A stretch of DNA of 64,000 nt from Deltaproteobacteria bacterium (GTDB lineage: Bacteria; Myxococcota_A; Polyangia; Haliangiales; Haliangiaceae), in assembly GCA_020630875.1 (NCBI GenBank), contig JAHDIH010000003.1, positions 272,071-336,070 of the forward strand. Reading direction: 5' to 3'. Shown one piece after another: positions 8,622 through 17,466 of the stretch (positions are counted from its first letter, which is position 1; every line of letters starts with the position of its first letter). The notes beneath the pieces are model-generated. The model did not search any database and was not told the origin of the DNA. It worked only from the letters and a program-made list of their open reading frames with translations. Position numbers and translations under genes: made by a program.

Positions 8622-9974
8622 CTAAGTCGTACCAGAGGAGGACGGTTTCTTGGGTCCTCGACGTGGGCCCTGTGACCTACGCTTCTTTTGTCCGCCGGAA
8701 GGCTTGCCGCCGGAAGGCTTACCACCAGGACGGCCTCCCCCTCCTCCGCGTCTTTGATTGTTGCGGCCTCTCGGTGATCTACTGCGGTTGCCGCTAGGGC
8801 CCTTGGGTCGCTTCGGGCGCTCTCCCGGTACTGCAGCTTCGCTATGGAACTCATGGTCCGCTACCACCGGTATTCTCATACGAATAATCTTTTCGATGTC
8901 TCTAAGGTAGGCGCCCTCTGTCTCATCGCAGAACGCAATGGCGATTCCTTCTCGTCCCGCCCGTCCCGTTCTGCCGATGCGATGCACGTAGCTCTCTGGC
9001 TCGTTTGGTAAGTCAAAGTTGAAAACGTGGGTAATGTCATCAATGTCAATTCCGCGAGATGCAATGTCGGTAGCGACCAGCGCCAAAGCCTTTCCCGCTT
9101 TGAAATCTGCCAACGCTCTGTTTCTGGCCGCCTGACTCTTATTGCCATGAATTGCAACAGCGGTAATGTCTGACTTGTCCAACTGCTTAACCAATCGATT
9201 GGCGCCATGTTTGGTCCTGGTAAAGACGATGGCTTTTCCTATGTTTTGCTCTGTCATCAACTGTGCCAAAAGACGCCTTTTGTTGGCTCTTTCCACAAAC
9301 ATAACGGACTGGTTAATTCGCTCTACAGTTGTGGATTCTGGAGTCACCTCGACCGACACAGGGTTCTTCAAAAAAGAACCAGCGAGACTCGCAATTGCTT
9401 TCGGCATTGTTGCGGAGAACAACAGGTTTTGTTTTTTCTTTGGGAGTGCCTCTAGCACCCGTTTCACGTCGTGAATAAATCCCATATCGAGCATGCGATC
9501 CGCTTCGTCCAAAACGAAGAACTCGACCGTAGACAGATCTATGTAGCCACGAGAATGCAAATCTAAAAGTCTTCCCGGTGTCGCTACAAGTATATCAATG
9601 CCTTTTTTGAGAGCTGATATTTGAGGGCGTTCGTTCACTCCCCCGAACACAACGAAATGCCTATTGTTTAGATAACGACCGTAAGATTCAAAACTTTCCC
9701 CCAGCTGTGCTGCAAGTTCTCGCGTAGGAGTCAGGACCAATACTTTAATGTCAACCTTCCCAGGTCGCGGTTTCTTTTCACTAAGAAACTGTAGAATCGG
9801 CAGGGAAAAAGCCGCCGTCTTTCCGGTCCCAGTTTGCGCACAGCCAAGCACGTCTCTGCCTTCCAGCAATGGTGGTATGGCCTGCTCCTGGATAGGAGTA
9901 GGTTTGGTATACCCCTCTTCGCCCAAAGCCTTTAAGAGTGGTTTAATTAGATTAAGATCTGTAAATGTAGTCAA
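8622..9974 (-). CDS. DEAD-box ATP-dependent RNA helicase, RhlE-like
   Basis: A 450-residue RNA helicase. All core motifs are present in order: Q-motif TPIQEQAIPPL, motif I AQTGTGKT, Ia PTRELAAQ, Ib TPGRLLD, II DEAD, III SAT, V ATDIASRGIDI and VI HRIGRTGRAG. The core ends near residue 365. A low-complexity basic tail of about 75 residues follows, with repeated GGKPSGGKPSGG and SRSPRGRNNQRRGGGGG, the kind of RNA-binding extension seen in RhlE proteins. Predicted role: remodelling of rRNA or mRNA structure, for example in ribosome assembly or cold adaptation. The start is TTG at 9974; no in-frame ATG or GTG precedes the conserved N-terminus. Confidence 0.93.
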   Translation of the reverse strand: MTTFTDLNLIKPLLKALGEEGYTKPTPIQEQAIPPLLEGRDVLGCAQTGTGKTAAFSLPILQFLSEKKPRPGKVDIKVLVLTPTRELAAQLGESFESYGRYLNNRHFVVFGGVNERPQISALKKGIDILVATPGRLLDLHSRGYIDLSTVEFFVLDEADRMLDMGFIHDVKRVLEALPKKKQNLLFSATMPKAIASLAGSFLKNPVSVEVTPESTTVERINQSVMFVERANKRRLLAQLMTEQNIGKAIVFTRTKHGANRLVKQLDKSDITAVAIHGNKSQAARNRALADFKAGKALALVATDIASRGIDIDDITHVFNFDLPNEPESYVHRIGRTGRAGREGIAIAFCDETEGAYLRDIEKIIRMRIPVVADHEFHSEAAVPGERPKRPKGPSGNRSRSPRGRNNQRRGGGGGRPGGKPSGGKPSGGQKKRRSQGPRRGPKKPSSSGTT

Positions 9975-10049
9975 GGGAGTCTTTCTTGGGTGAGCCCCAC
10001 CCGCGGACTCAGTACCTCATTCAACTAATAATGTAAAGGATACTCCGAG

Positions 10050-11249
10050 ATGGCAGCAAATCGGATAACATGCCTTATGCGTTATCTCGTACTGCAACTA
10101 ATCTTACTTATTGCTTGCGCATTGATACTAGGCTCGAGAAACACAAGCGGAAAAACCATTAGCACTCCCAGAATAGAATTCTTCGCTTCGCTAGAAGCAA
10201 ATGGGTGTCCAATCTCCCGATTGAGATTCCATCTAAACGATCGCATGCCAGTTCGACTCACCCCCGTTGAATCTCGCATGCTCTCTGAGCTGGTGCTAGC
10301 TCAGGACGCCGAGTCCTGCAACAAGCTTTTGAACACCCTACTAACCGCTGCTATCTCGAAAGACAAAAGAGTTCTATCGGAGTTGCATGCACAATTTGAT
10401 CGCAACGAGTTGGTTGGTCAAAGGTTAGCAGCTGTCGACGAGGGCTGGAGGGCTTACCTTCGAACGCACCAACAATCAACGATGCCCGTAAACACCATTG
10501 ACAACAATTATGTTGCACAAGCTACGCGCCCTATTGGTCTTGGTATATTTGGCATTATTCTATGGTTGGTATACGCCTGCGTTAAACGAAAAGATATCTC
10601 GTGGCAGCCAACGACAGTTGCCGTAGGGGTTGCGATAGTATTTTTGTGGTTCATTAAATCCAACGTCGTGATGATTTGCGGAATGACCACCCTCTCCCTC
10701 CTTATCGTTTGGAAGTGGCAACTGTCGGTGGCCGTACTCGCTGGAATACTTGCTTGCATTCAAGCCGATCACGATCTAGTAGATGAGCCTGCGTTGTCGC
10801 AATCCACGGCGGTCACGATAGCGGAAAACGTAAAAAAAGACGGGCCACTTCTACGCTATACCTATATCGACGGTAAAGTAGCGGGACAATCAATGACAGA
10901 CGGGCGAACCTGGACTTCGACCGACTTTCGTTTGCAGTACGATACAAAAAACGTCACCAAACACAGAATCGTTGGGAACAAGGCGATGTTGGTTTCATGG
11001 CTAAAATTGGTCGCATTGATGCTCTTTGTTGGTTCTGCAATCGTGTTGCACTACAATAGAGCAATCGCAGTATCGCTTACGTTAGGATACGTTTGCCTCG
11101 CTATAGTGGTGTTGGTAACGTTTCGGCAATACGTGATTGAGCCATCCTACCTTTGGATTTCGGTCGCGCTTTGCATTTTGCAAGCCTTCTTGATCAGGCA
11201 GCACTGGAATGCCAAGAATGCATCGGCCAGAACGGTCGCGCCTACGTAA
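10050..11249 (+). CDS. Multi-pass membrane protein, unknown
   Basis: A 399-residue protein I do not recognise. A first hydrophobic segment (about residues 11-28) acts as signal anchor. A soluble, mostly helical segment of about 130 residues with three Cys follows. Hydrophobic stretches come next at about 168-185, 193-207, 211-223 and 225-238, then a soluble loop with a run of Thr/Asp/Tyr, then three more hydrophobic stretches to residue ~385. The soluble domain between the first and second hydrophobic stretches is probably periplasmic. An AAAGGA lies 9 nt before the ATG as a plausible ribosome binding site. It stands alone between the helicase and the tRNA. Confidence 0.6.
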   Translation: MAANRITCLMRYLVLQLILLIACALILGSRNTSGKTISTPRIEFFASLEANGCPISRLRFHLNDRMPVRLTPVESRMLSELVLAQDAESCNKLLNTLLTAAISKDKRVLSELHAQFDRNELVGQRLAAVDEGWRAYLRTHQQSTMPVNTIDNNYVAQATRPIGLGIFGIILWLVYACVKRKDISWQPTTVAVGVAIVFLWFIKSNVVMICGMTTLSLLIVWKWQLSVAVLAGILACIQADHDLVDEPALSQSTAVTIAENVKKDGPLLRYTYIDGKVAGQSMTDGRTWTSTDFRLQYDTKNVTKHRIVGNKAMLVSWLKLVALMLFVGSAIVLHYNRAIAVSLTLGYVCLAIVVLVTFRQYVIEPSYLWISVALCILQAFLIRQHWNAKNASARTVAPT

Positions 11250-11388
11250 AGTTATTACAAAACTTCTGAGGAACCACCAGCTCGCTTTGAACTGAATACC
11301 GAGCGGCGCTCAAGCCGACGATGCATGGAAGACGTAAAAAATGAGGTTGTAGCGAATTCGAATTCTGCCATAACCCCTGTCTGCTTTG
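11250..11388. other. Intergenic region downstream of membrane protein and tRNA-Phe
   Basis: No reading frame of note. It contains a perfect 12-bp palindrome (two abutting EcoRI-type GAATTC units) near 11355-11366 and, read on the minus strand, a T6 run after it, which could loosely serve as a tRNA transcript terminator. Confidence 0.3.
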
Positions 11389-11461
<73 letters not shown>

Positions 11462-11530
11462 GTCCGGCGCGACTTTACAGACTTGCGAATCATCTGTCTA
11501 GCCCTGTCATAAGGTACTTGCATTCACACA

Positions 11531-11536
11531 TATAAT
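11531..11536 (+). promoter_or_regulatory. Consensus -10 box (TATAAT)
   Basis: A perfect TATAAT 21 nt before the ATG at 11558. No convincing -35 box is found at 16-18 bp. The expected transcript leader of about 15 nt carries no Shine-Dalgarno sequence. Confidence 0.4.
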
Positions 11537-11557
11537 GTAGGATTTTCCCATCCTCTG

Positions 11558-13387
11558 ATGGAATGCCTAATTGACCTGCGCGATACCGGCGACCTGCCGA
11601 TAGACGCCCAAATTGCTGGTATTCCGATTGTCGTTCGCCACAGCAGAATGGCACTTAGTTGCGGTTTGGACGGAGTAACTATCGTTGCCCAGACGGCCGA
11701 ACACGAAGCGATTCGCCAGCTACTTTTTAAGCAGCTACCGGCCGCATTCAAGGTACAAACAGCGACCTCCAAGCCGCAAGGCGAGTTCGTCGTGGTCGCT
11801 TTTGAGAAAGTGTATACAAGAGATCGATTTAGTAAGCTTGTCGACGGCCAAGATGATCCTTTGTTTACCGTCCGGACCCAAGCTGATTTGGCCCAGGCGA
11901 AACGTCTCGTTCTACGTTCACTCAATAAGTCCGTAGCAGAAGACGGTGTGATGGGGGCCTTGGTGCTAAGACCTCTTTGTCGACCACTCACCCGAATGCT
12001 TGCGCCAACCCGCGCCACCCCAAATTTTGTAACTCTTTTGGCTCTTCTTTTTGGTATCGCCGCAGCAGTTTGCGCTAGTTTGGGAACTGCTTCACTCTAT
12101 ATCGCCAGTGGAATCTGCTTGTTCATCAACGCAATACTTGATGCTGGCGACGGGGATCTCGCTCGCCTTAAAGTTCAGGGAAGTAAGTTTGGACAGTGGC
12201 TTGATAGCCTCACAGATGACTTTACCACCGCAATGCTTCTGTTTGGGCTTGGGATTGGTCTTGCGAGAGGCGGGCAACCGGAGTGGTGGCTGTGGTATTC
12301 GGTCGCCGCGGGTGCCCTCGCGATACTGGTAGCCTTGAAAATTTACGCAGACCTTCATCGCTGGAACATGCCTATCGATTCCTCCAGATACCCTTGGTTC
12401 TTCTCCACACCTCAAACGGCGCCAAAGCAATCTTCCATTCCCTCTAAACTAATGGCTCCGATCCTCTTTATTTTTAGAAGAGACACATACATCACTGGCA
12501 TTGCCGTGTTGCTCGTACTGGGAATGCCAAAAAGCATCATTGTTATTCTTTCTTCAGCGACGGCCATTTTTGCAACACTATACATTCTGCACATAATCGT
12601 TACGAAGCTTAAAAAGGACCCGGCGCACCCCGGATTCGGTTGGAACATCGGATACCTAGGGGCGAAAGACTTTTTTACCGCTATCAACTTGGCCGGTGGA
12701 ATTGCTGGAATTTACTTTGTGGCAGAGGGAAACGTTAGTTACGCTGCCTATGCTCTTTTTTTAGGATTTATCTTGGGGGATTCGCTAGATGGACGAATTG
12801 CTCGCCTGACCAACACATCCAATGAGTTTGGAGCGAGGTTTGATGCCAGCGTAGATTACCTGACTCAATCGATTATCCCTGCTCTAATTGTGTTGGTGGG
12901 GTTTAATCAACTAGGACATCCAACACTCGGAGCGACAGCGATGGCGTTTTTGGTCACTTCTAGTTGTTTGCGTGAAGCTCGTGCCAACACCGCTTCTTTT
13001 AATTATTCACTAACGTACTGTGGGCTTCCGAGAACCATAAGCGGGTTAGTCGCTATGGCATTTCCCAACTCTAATCTTTATTTGGAGTTCGTCCCCATTG
13101 AAGTATTGGTGTTAATTGTTGCGTTATTAAGCATCTTGAACCTAGTGCCCATTCCTTACATGACTCACAAGGGCCGCAAGATGCAAGGTTACGTTAAGTT
13201 CGCAGTAGCCTTATTCTTGTTGGGGCCGCCTATTCTAATATTTACTTACCCTGAGTTCGTCTGGGACTATGTAGCGACAGGACTCTTAATGTACGCGCTC
13301 TTTGCGTGGCTTCCCATTCACCCAGAAGAACGTAAGGACTTTTGGCTTGAATACAAACGCTGGATTGGCGAGCTCCAAACCAAATAG
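11558..13387 (+). CDS. Membrane protein with two CDP-alcohol phosphatidyltransferase domains
   Basis: A 609-residue membrane enzyme carrying two complete CDP-alcohol phosphatidyltransferase signatures (DxxDGxxAR...GxxxDxxxD). The first starts at D195 (DAGDGDLARL, then GQWLDSLTD). The second starts at D408 (DSLDGRIARL, then FGARFDASVD). The second domain also has TYCGLPRTISG, resembling the GLP segment of phosphatidylserine synthases. Each domain is surrounded by hydrophobic helices. The first ~140 residues are soluble and resemble an NTP-transferase fold (AGIPIVVRHSRMAL, VTIVAQ) but lack the nucleotide-binding GxGxR loop, so this part is probably inactive. Expected chemistry: transfer of a phosphatidyl or phospho-alcohol group from a CDP-activated donor, in phospholipid synthesis at the inner membrane. 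The two acceptors are unknown. Confidence 0.85.
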   Translation: MECLIDLRDTGDLPIDAQIAGIPIVVRHSRMALSCGLDGVTIVAQTAEHEAIRQLLFKQLPAAFKVQTATSKPQGEFVVVAFEKVYTRDRFSKLVDGQDDPLFTVRTQADLAQAKRLVLRSLNKSVAEDGVMGALVLRPLCRPLTRMLAPTRATPNFVTLLALLFGIAAAVCASLGTASLYIASGICLFINAILDAGDGDLARLKVQGSKFGQWLDSLTDDFTTAMLLFGLGIGLARGGQPEWWLWYSVAAGALAILVALKIYADLHRWNMPIDSSRYPWFFSTPQTAPKQSSIPSKLMAPILFIFRRDTYITGIAVLLVLGMPKSIIVILSSATAIFATLYILHIIVTKLKKDPAHPGFGWNIGYLGAKDFFTAINLAGGIAGIYFVAEGNVSYAAYALFLGFILGDSLDGRIARLTNTSNEFGARFDASVDYLTQSIIPALIVLVGFNQLGHPTLGATAMAFLVTSSCLREARANTASFNYSLTYCGLPRTISGLVAMAFPNSNLYLEFVPIEVLVLIVALLSILNLVPIPYMTHKGRKMQGYVKFAVALFLLGPPILIFTYPEFVWDYVATGLLMYALFAWLPIHPEERKDFWLEYKRWIGELQTK

Positions 13388-13451
13388 TCTTACCACTTCT
13401 CTTTCTTTGCTCCCCCGGCCCATTTCCCTCTTGTTGGCCATAACGACTGCT

Positions 13452-13457
13452 TATAAC
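13452..13457 (+). promoter_or_regulatory. Putative leaderless -10 element (TATAAC)
   Basis: TATAAC lies 8 nt before the ATG at 13466 and 5 nt before an in-frame GTG at 13463. The transcript would begin at or within 2-3 nt of the start codon. No Shine-Dalgarno sequence. Confidence 0.4.
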
Positions 13458-13465
13458 TTGTTGTG

Positions 13466-14353
13466 ATGAGCGACAAGTACGTAATTGTTACCGGAGTTTC
13501 TTCAGGCATAGGATTGGGAACAGCGAAGTCATTCCTGCGCCGCGGCTATTCTGTTTTAGGCAGTGTCCGCAAGAAATCCGATGGTGACGCACTTAAAAAA
13601 TCTCTCGGTGACAATTTTCATCCTCTTATCTTCGATGTTACGGACACTCAAAGCATCAAGGCCGCCGAGCGAGAGGCCCGAACCGTACTTGCCGGCGCTT
13701 CACTTGTGGGGCTGATCAACAACGCAGGGGTGGCCACAAGTGGTGCTGTACTGCTTCAGTCTCTAGAAGAGCTTAGGTATCAATTGGAAGTGAATGTTAT
13801 TGGGCAAGTCGCCGTTACAAAAGCATTCTTTCCGCTGCTGACCAACAAGCATTCTCAAGGAAAGCCTGGAAAAATAGTAATGATATCATCCGCAGGGGGG
13901 AAGATATCAGCCCCGTTTCTTGGTTCGTATTCCGCCAGCAAGCGAGCGCTTGAAGGCCTGTCCGACTCCTTGAGAAGGGAGTTAAAGATATTTGGAATTG
14001 ACGTAATAGTGATAGGGCCAGGAAGCGTCTCAAGTGATATTTGGAAAAAGAAGTCCGCTACCGATTTGGGCCCGGCAGAGGGAACGCCTTATGAAGATGC
14101 TGCGCGAACCATGCAGCGGTACGCATTGGAAAAAGGCACTGCGGGAGAAACCATCGACTCCTTTGGGAGCCAAGTGGTAGACGTGTTTGAAAAAAGGTCT
14201 CCGAGAGCAAGATACGCTCTTGTGAAAGGCAAGTTGCAAAACTGGGTCATTCCACGATTGCTCCCACCGAGGTTATTAGATCAGGCAATGGCAAAGAAAT
14301 TTAATCTCAAACGCAACGAAGACGCACCGATTGAAACAGCAGTAAAGGAGTAG
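13466..14353 (+). CDS. Short-chain dehydrogenase/reductase (SDR)
   Basis: A 295-residue classical SDR. The N-terminal Rossmann fold has VTGVSSGIG (cofactor glycine motif), LINNAGVA, then the catalytic Ser in KIVMISSAGG and the Tyr/Lys pair in SYSASKRAL. Arg/Lys residues after the second strand (SVRKKSDG) suggest NADP(H). The C-terminal ~80 residues extend beyond a minimal SDR and resemble the retinol/hydroxysteroid-type subgroup. The substrate is probably a hydrophobic alcohol or ketone but is not determinable. An in-frame GTG three bases upstream is an alternative start. It sits alone after the phosphatidyltransferase with a 75-bp gap. Confidence 0.85.
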   Translation: MSDKYVIVTGVSSGIGLGTAKSFLRRGYSVLGSVRKKSDGDALKKSLGDNFHPLIFDVTDTQSIKAAEREARTVLAGASLVGLINNAGVATSGAVLLQSLEELRYQLEVNVIGQVAVTKAFFPLLTNKHSQGKPGKIVMISSAGGKISAPFLGSYSASKRALEGLSDSLRRELKIFGIDVIVIGPGSVSSDIWKKKSATDLGPAEGTPYEDAARTMQRYALEKGTAGETIDSFGSQVVDVFEKRSPRARYALVKGKLQNWVIPRLLPPRLLDQAMAKKFNLKRNEDAPIETAVKE

Positions 14354-14430
14354 CGGTAGTACATATCGTGAGGTGTACGACACGCATGATGCAAATTGTC
14401 AAGATCGCATCATTATATGGATGGCAGTTC

Positions 14431-14439
14431 TGGTACAAT
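14431..14439 (+). promoter_or_regulatory. Extended -10 promoter (TGGTACAAT), leaderless
   Basis: TGG-TACAAT is an extended -10 element with a 5/6 match to TATAAT. It is followed by exactly 6 nt and the GTG start at 14446. The expected transcription start is the G of the GTG. No Shine-Dalgarno sequence is present. Confidence 0.5.
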
Positions 14440-14445
14440 TAGATC

Positions 14446-15597
14446 GTGCTTGGGGTGCGGCATATCGCTTTGATACTCGTGTTGTCGGGTTGCGTAAAAA
14501 CCCCGCCTTTCCTACCCGACTCATTTTTGTTTGATGAACCTTGCGTCCTTCAATATCAAAGTACCACTTCGTTCGGAAGCTCTCTGGCGACGTCAGCAGA
14601 CGGGAAGTTATTTGTCGGAACGCCAGATTATGGCAGCAATGGCGGGGTCGCCATATTTGATGCCCTTCAAGCGTGCAACTCTGAGCCATCAACATTTTTA
14701 GAGGGGCCCGTGGATGGCGGAAATATCGGCTTTAGCGTCACCCACAGCAAGTTTAACGATATCGAATGGCTGGTAACCGGTAGTCCTAAACGAAGTCCTC
14801 ATGGTGGATTGTATGCAAGCCAGAAGGTACAAGGCTGGCAACCACTAAGCGAACTCCCTCTGCTGGACTCCACAGGAGCCCTTCCTATAAACGTCAGCCC
14901 AAACAGAGGCTCAGTCAATGACTTCGGTGAGGTACTCGCTACCATTCGAGGGACCTTTGGTTCCCGGGACGAGTTAGTCGTTGGAGTTCCAGCGTTTTCA
15001 AACGTTCAAGGCGTCAATGCAGGAGCTGTAGTCCGACTTTGGAGAACGCAAGACAACACAGATTGGCAAGGATCACTGATTGCCCCAGGGGCATCTCAAA
15101 CTGGCTACGCCCTAAGCGTTGGTCAGGGGTCCATTTTCTTTTCTCAAAAAGGGGCGGACAGCGGACTGTTCCAGCTTGAGGCTTCGAGTGACGCGCTTAC
15201 CAAAGTCACCGAATGTCATGGTCAGTCCTCTTCAAACGAAACGAGTACTCTAGTTTTAGGTAAACTCAATAACAACGAATCATGCCTCGAGAGGTTTGAC
15301 AGCGACGGTAAGCAAACGATCGCATTGGACTTGGGAAGCCGGACGATTGGTAGTGCGATTACCCACATCGGTGACTCTGGCTACTTTGCCGTGACTACCG
15401 CTAACGGAGAGTCGGGAGAGGTCGTAATCTTTGACTCCAGCGGTGAAGTCTCTCAACTATCCTCAGATTCAGCAACTTTTGGTCTGACCTTGTCAGCACA
15501 CCAAGATGCTGCGGATCATCACCTGATCGTTGGTGACCCAGCAAAATCAAGAGTTTATGTATTTCGGCTCAAGCGAGAAGCACAGAAATCAAACTAA
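14446..15597 (+). CDS. FG-GAP-like repeat lipoprotein
   Basis: A 383-residue lipoprotein. The signal peptide ends in the lipobox LSGC (Cys16). The mature part has repeats typical of FG-GAP/integrin-alpha-like beta-propellers: FGSSLATSADGKLFVGTP, NIGFSVTHS, DFGEVLATI with DELVVGVPAFS, and GYALSVGQG, each followed by a value or display segment. Such propellers usually bind other proteins or polysaccharides outside the membrane. Start: GTG at 14446, supported by the extended -10 element 6 nt upstream and because it begins directly at the signal peptide. It precedes the two-part secreted protein and kinase on the same strand. Confidence 0.72.
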   Translation: MLGVRHIALILVLSGCVKTPPFLPDSFLFDEPCVLQYQSTTSFGSSLATSADGKLFVGTPDYGSNGGVAIFDALQACNSEPSTFLEGPVDGGNIGFSVTHSKFNDIEWLVTGSPKRSPHGGLYASQKVQGWQPLSELPLLDSTGALPINVSPNRGSVNDFGEVLATIRGTFGSRDELVVGVPAFSNVQGVNAGAVVRLWRTQDNTDWQGSLIAPGASQTGYALSVGQGSIFFSQKGADSGLFQLEASSDALTKVTECHGQSSSNETSTLVLGKLNNNESCLERFDSDGKQTIALDLGSRTIGSAITHIGDSGYFAVTTANGESGEVVIFDSSGEVSQLSSDSATFGLTLSAHQDAADHHLIVGDPAKSRVYVFRLKREAQKSN

Positions 15598-15621
15598 TCG
15601 TGACCACAATTCATTTTACTG

Positions 15622-15649
15622 TTGAATAGCGACTCATTTTGTCGATAAT
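15622..15649 (+). promoter_or_regulatory. Promoter TTGAAT - 16 bp - GATAAT, leaderless
   Basis: TTGAAT at 15622-15627 and GATAAT at 15644-15649, spaced 16 bp. The ATG at 15658 is 8 nt after the -10 box, so the transcript leader would be 0-2 nt. No Shine-Dalgarno sequence. Confidence 0.5.
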
Positions 15650-15657
15650 AAGTAAAT

Positions 15658-17466
15658 ATGATTCACCACAATGTCGCCAAAAAGGCTCTCCGTGCGTACA
15701 TTGTAGTCCTATGTTTATTTGGGACTGCTGGTGCTGAAGAGTTTTATGGAGTCACCGCTGCTGGATTTGTCTACAGCGGAGAGTTAACGCCTGAAAATTC
15801 CGGCGTTCTTTGGACGCCGGTAGCGGATGTTGGCGACATCTTTACCAACAATTGGAGAGATATATCGATCGCTGGCGATCCATACGACGAATCCTTGTTG
15901 CATATCGTCGTCCCTGGAACCGGTTTCTCCGAACTCTACGAATACGACATCATTGAAAAGAAAATTTCCAAAGTAAGGGCGTATTCCTTTGAGGTAACTG
16001 GCTTGCACGCTACATGCGAAGGCGAACTGCTTGCGACACTTGATGGCGACAACGAAAAAGCCCTAGATCTTTTCAATAGTTCAAAGTCCCTGCCATTCAC
16101 CAACGCAAATCATAGAAACAGCGTACGAGATGCCACATCTCTCAACGATCAAATCTGGATCTCACACGGTACTGAGATACAACAACCGTTCAATGACTCC
16201 GCTAACCTCACCAGCGACAATGAGTGTTCGATCTCCGGAATAGCCGGAATTGACAAAAAGAATATCATTGTTGGAAGCACGGTTTGCGATGACGAAATCG
16301 TGATATTCGACATGGCAGAAAACAAAAGTATTGTGGTTTCCCTTGAAGCAAGAGTCGACCAACTTCGCGATCTGGCCAAACCACCCGGATTCTGTTTGGA
16401 CGCGGTAGATGGTCAAACGGGACAAACAGGGCAAACCGAGCCAGAAGAAAACCAGCAACAGACGGGTTCTCTAACATCAGGCTGCAGTTCAAAGTCGAGC
16501 AACAGTATTCTCACTATCTTGTTTCTACCGTTGATACTTGGAATGAGACGCAACAAAAGAAAAGCGTCTTACCTCGCAGTGGCTACTTTGCTAGCAGCTA
16601 TTCCCGCGACGGCAGAAAACAAAAAGGCAGAAGCGCTGTCCATCGAAGGAATCTCCAGCGCTGAACGAGGAGATTTCCATGGAGCGATTCGTTTATTCAA
16701 ACGAGCGTCTGCGACCGAGAATCTTCCAAAGTACGACTGTAATATCGGACTTGCATACTCGCAACTCAAGAGCTGGGCACGAGCGATGACGTTCTTAGAG
16801 CGTTGCGCAAGGGAATGGGAAGGAGACACTGAAATTCCTTCGTGGGTTCCATCAGAGATCGAAAAAATTAGGAGTCGGCTTGACGAAAACAATCATCAGC
16901 TCGTTCACATCAACTTTCAAGCAAAGCGAGTGTCACTATCTTGGTTTGCTCCAGATGAAACCTTCAGAACTCCTCTGACCGTATGGGCGCCAATGGGCGA
17001 ACACGTCGTTCGTTGGGAAAGAGGAAACACTACGGCGAAACAGAAAATCGTTATTGAAAACGATGCGGTGCAAGTAAATTTGCCGACAGACTTTTACGAA
17101 GCCGAAAGTAAGCCCATAGAAACAAAGTTTATCTTTACTCAACCCAAGCAGTCAGGGTGGTCCAGCAACGGCACAACCTGGGCCCTAACGGTCAGTGGCC
17201 TCATGCTAGGTTCTTCGATAGCAAGTTACGCTGTAACTCGAAGTTACGCAGCGGAAGCGGCTACTACCACATCTCAATCACAATACGATGCATTGGACAG
17301 ACGAATCGTTATCGGAAATGCGGTAACGGCAACGACGGTGACTATTGGCGCCGTAAGCTTGGGCGTCGCGATGTGGCTGCACCGGAAGAACCACAAATCT
17401 GAGCGACTTCCAGTAGCTTCGATAGGCAAACGACACGCTACTTTGGGCATGAGGTGGAGCTACTAA
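15658..17466 (+). CDS. Two-part secreted protein: N-terminal domain with MYXO-CTERM-like tail fused to a second signal peptide and TPR/PEGA-like protein
   Basis: One uninterrupted frame of 602 residues that reads like two proteins. Part 1: signal peptide (cut near AGA, residue ~24), a beta-rich domain of about 230 residues, a Gln/Thr/Gly linker (GQTGQTGQTE), then Cys276, a hydrophobic stretch (ILTILFLPLILG) and a basic tail RRNKRK, the layout of a MYXO-CTERM sorting signal. Part 2 begins immediately: Met296, basic residues, a hydrophobic core and an ATA|E signal-peptidase-like site after residue 319. TPR helices follow (AERGDFHGAIRLFKRA, NIGLAYSQLKSWARAMTFLE), then a PEGA-like beta segment, and two membrane segments with a short loop (about residues 506-575). 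Stand-alone TPR/PEGA proteins of this kind are common near kinases in Myxococcota. The stop overlaps the kinase ATG (TAATG). Confidence 0.78.
   Translation: MIHHNVAKKALRAYIVVLCLFGTAGAEEFYGVTAAGFVYSGELTPENSGVLWTPVADVGDIFTNNWRDISIAGDPYDESLLHIVVPGTGFSELYEYDIIEKKISKVRAYSFEVTGLHATCEGELLATLDGDNEKALDLFNSSKSLPFTNANHRNSVRDATSLNDQIWISHGTEIQQPFNDSANLTSDNECSISGIAGIDKKNIIVGSTVCDDEIVIFDMAENKSIVVSLEARVDQLRDLAKPPGFCLDAVDGQTGQTGQTEPEENQQQTGSLTSGCSSKSSNSILTILFLPLILGMRRNKRKASYLAVATLLAAIPATAENKKAEALSIEGISSAERGDFHGAIRLFKRASATENLPKYDCNIGLAYSQLKSWARAMTFLERCAREWEGDTEIPSWVPSEIEKIRSRLDENNHQLVHINFQAKRVSLSWFAPDETFRTPLTVWAPMGEHVVRWERGNTTAKQKIVIENDAVQVNLPTDFYEAESKPIETKFIFTQPKQSGWSSNGTTWALTVSGLMLGSSIASYAVTRSYAAEAATTTSQSQYDALDRRIVIGNAVTATTVTIGAVSLGVAMWLHRKNHKSERLPVASIGKRHATLGMRWSY
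16483..16614 (+). other. Internal sorting signal followed by internal signal peptide
   Basis: Codons 276-319 of the two-part protein. Cys276 to the RRNKRK tail resembles a myxosortase-type C-terminal signal. From the internal ATG at 16543 (Met296) the sequence is a good stand-alone signal peptide with an ATA cleavage site at codons 317-319. No strong ribosome binding site precedes 16543, so independent initiation is uncertain. Confidence 0.55.

Noticed and set aside
11524..12018. 164-codon minus-strand frame opposite the double phosphatidyltransferase
   Set aside because: It is antisense to the N-terminal domain, low-complexity Ser/Arg/Trp rich, and matches no family.
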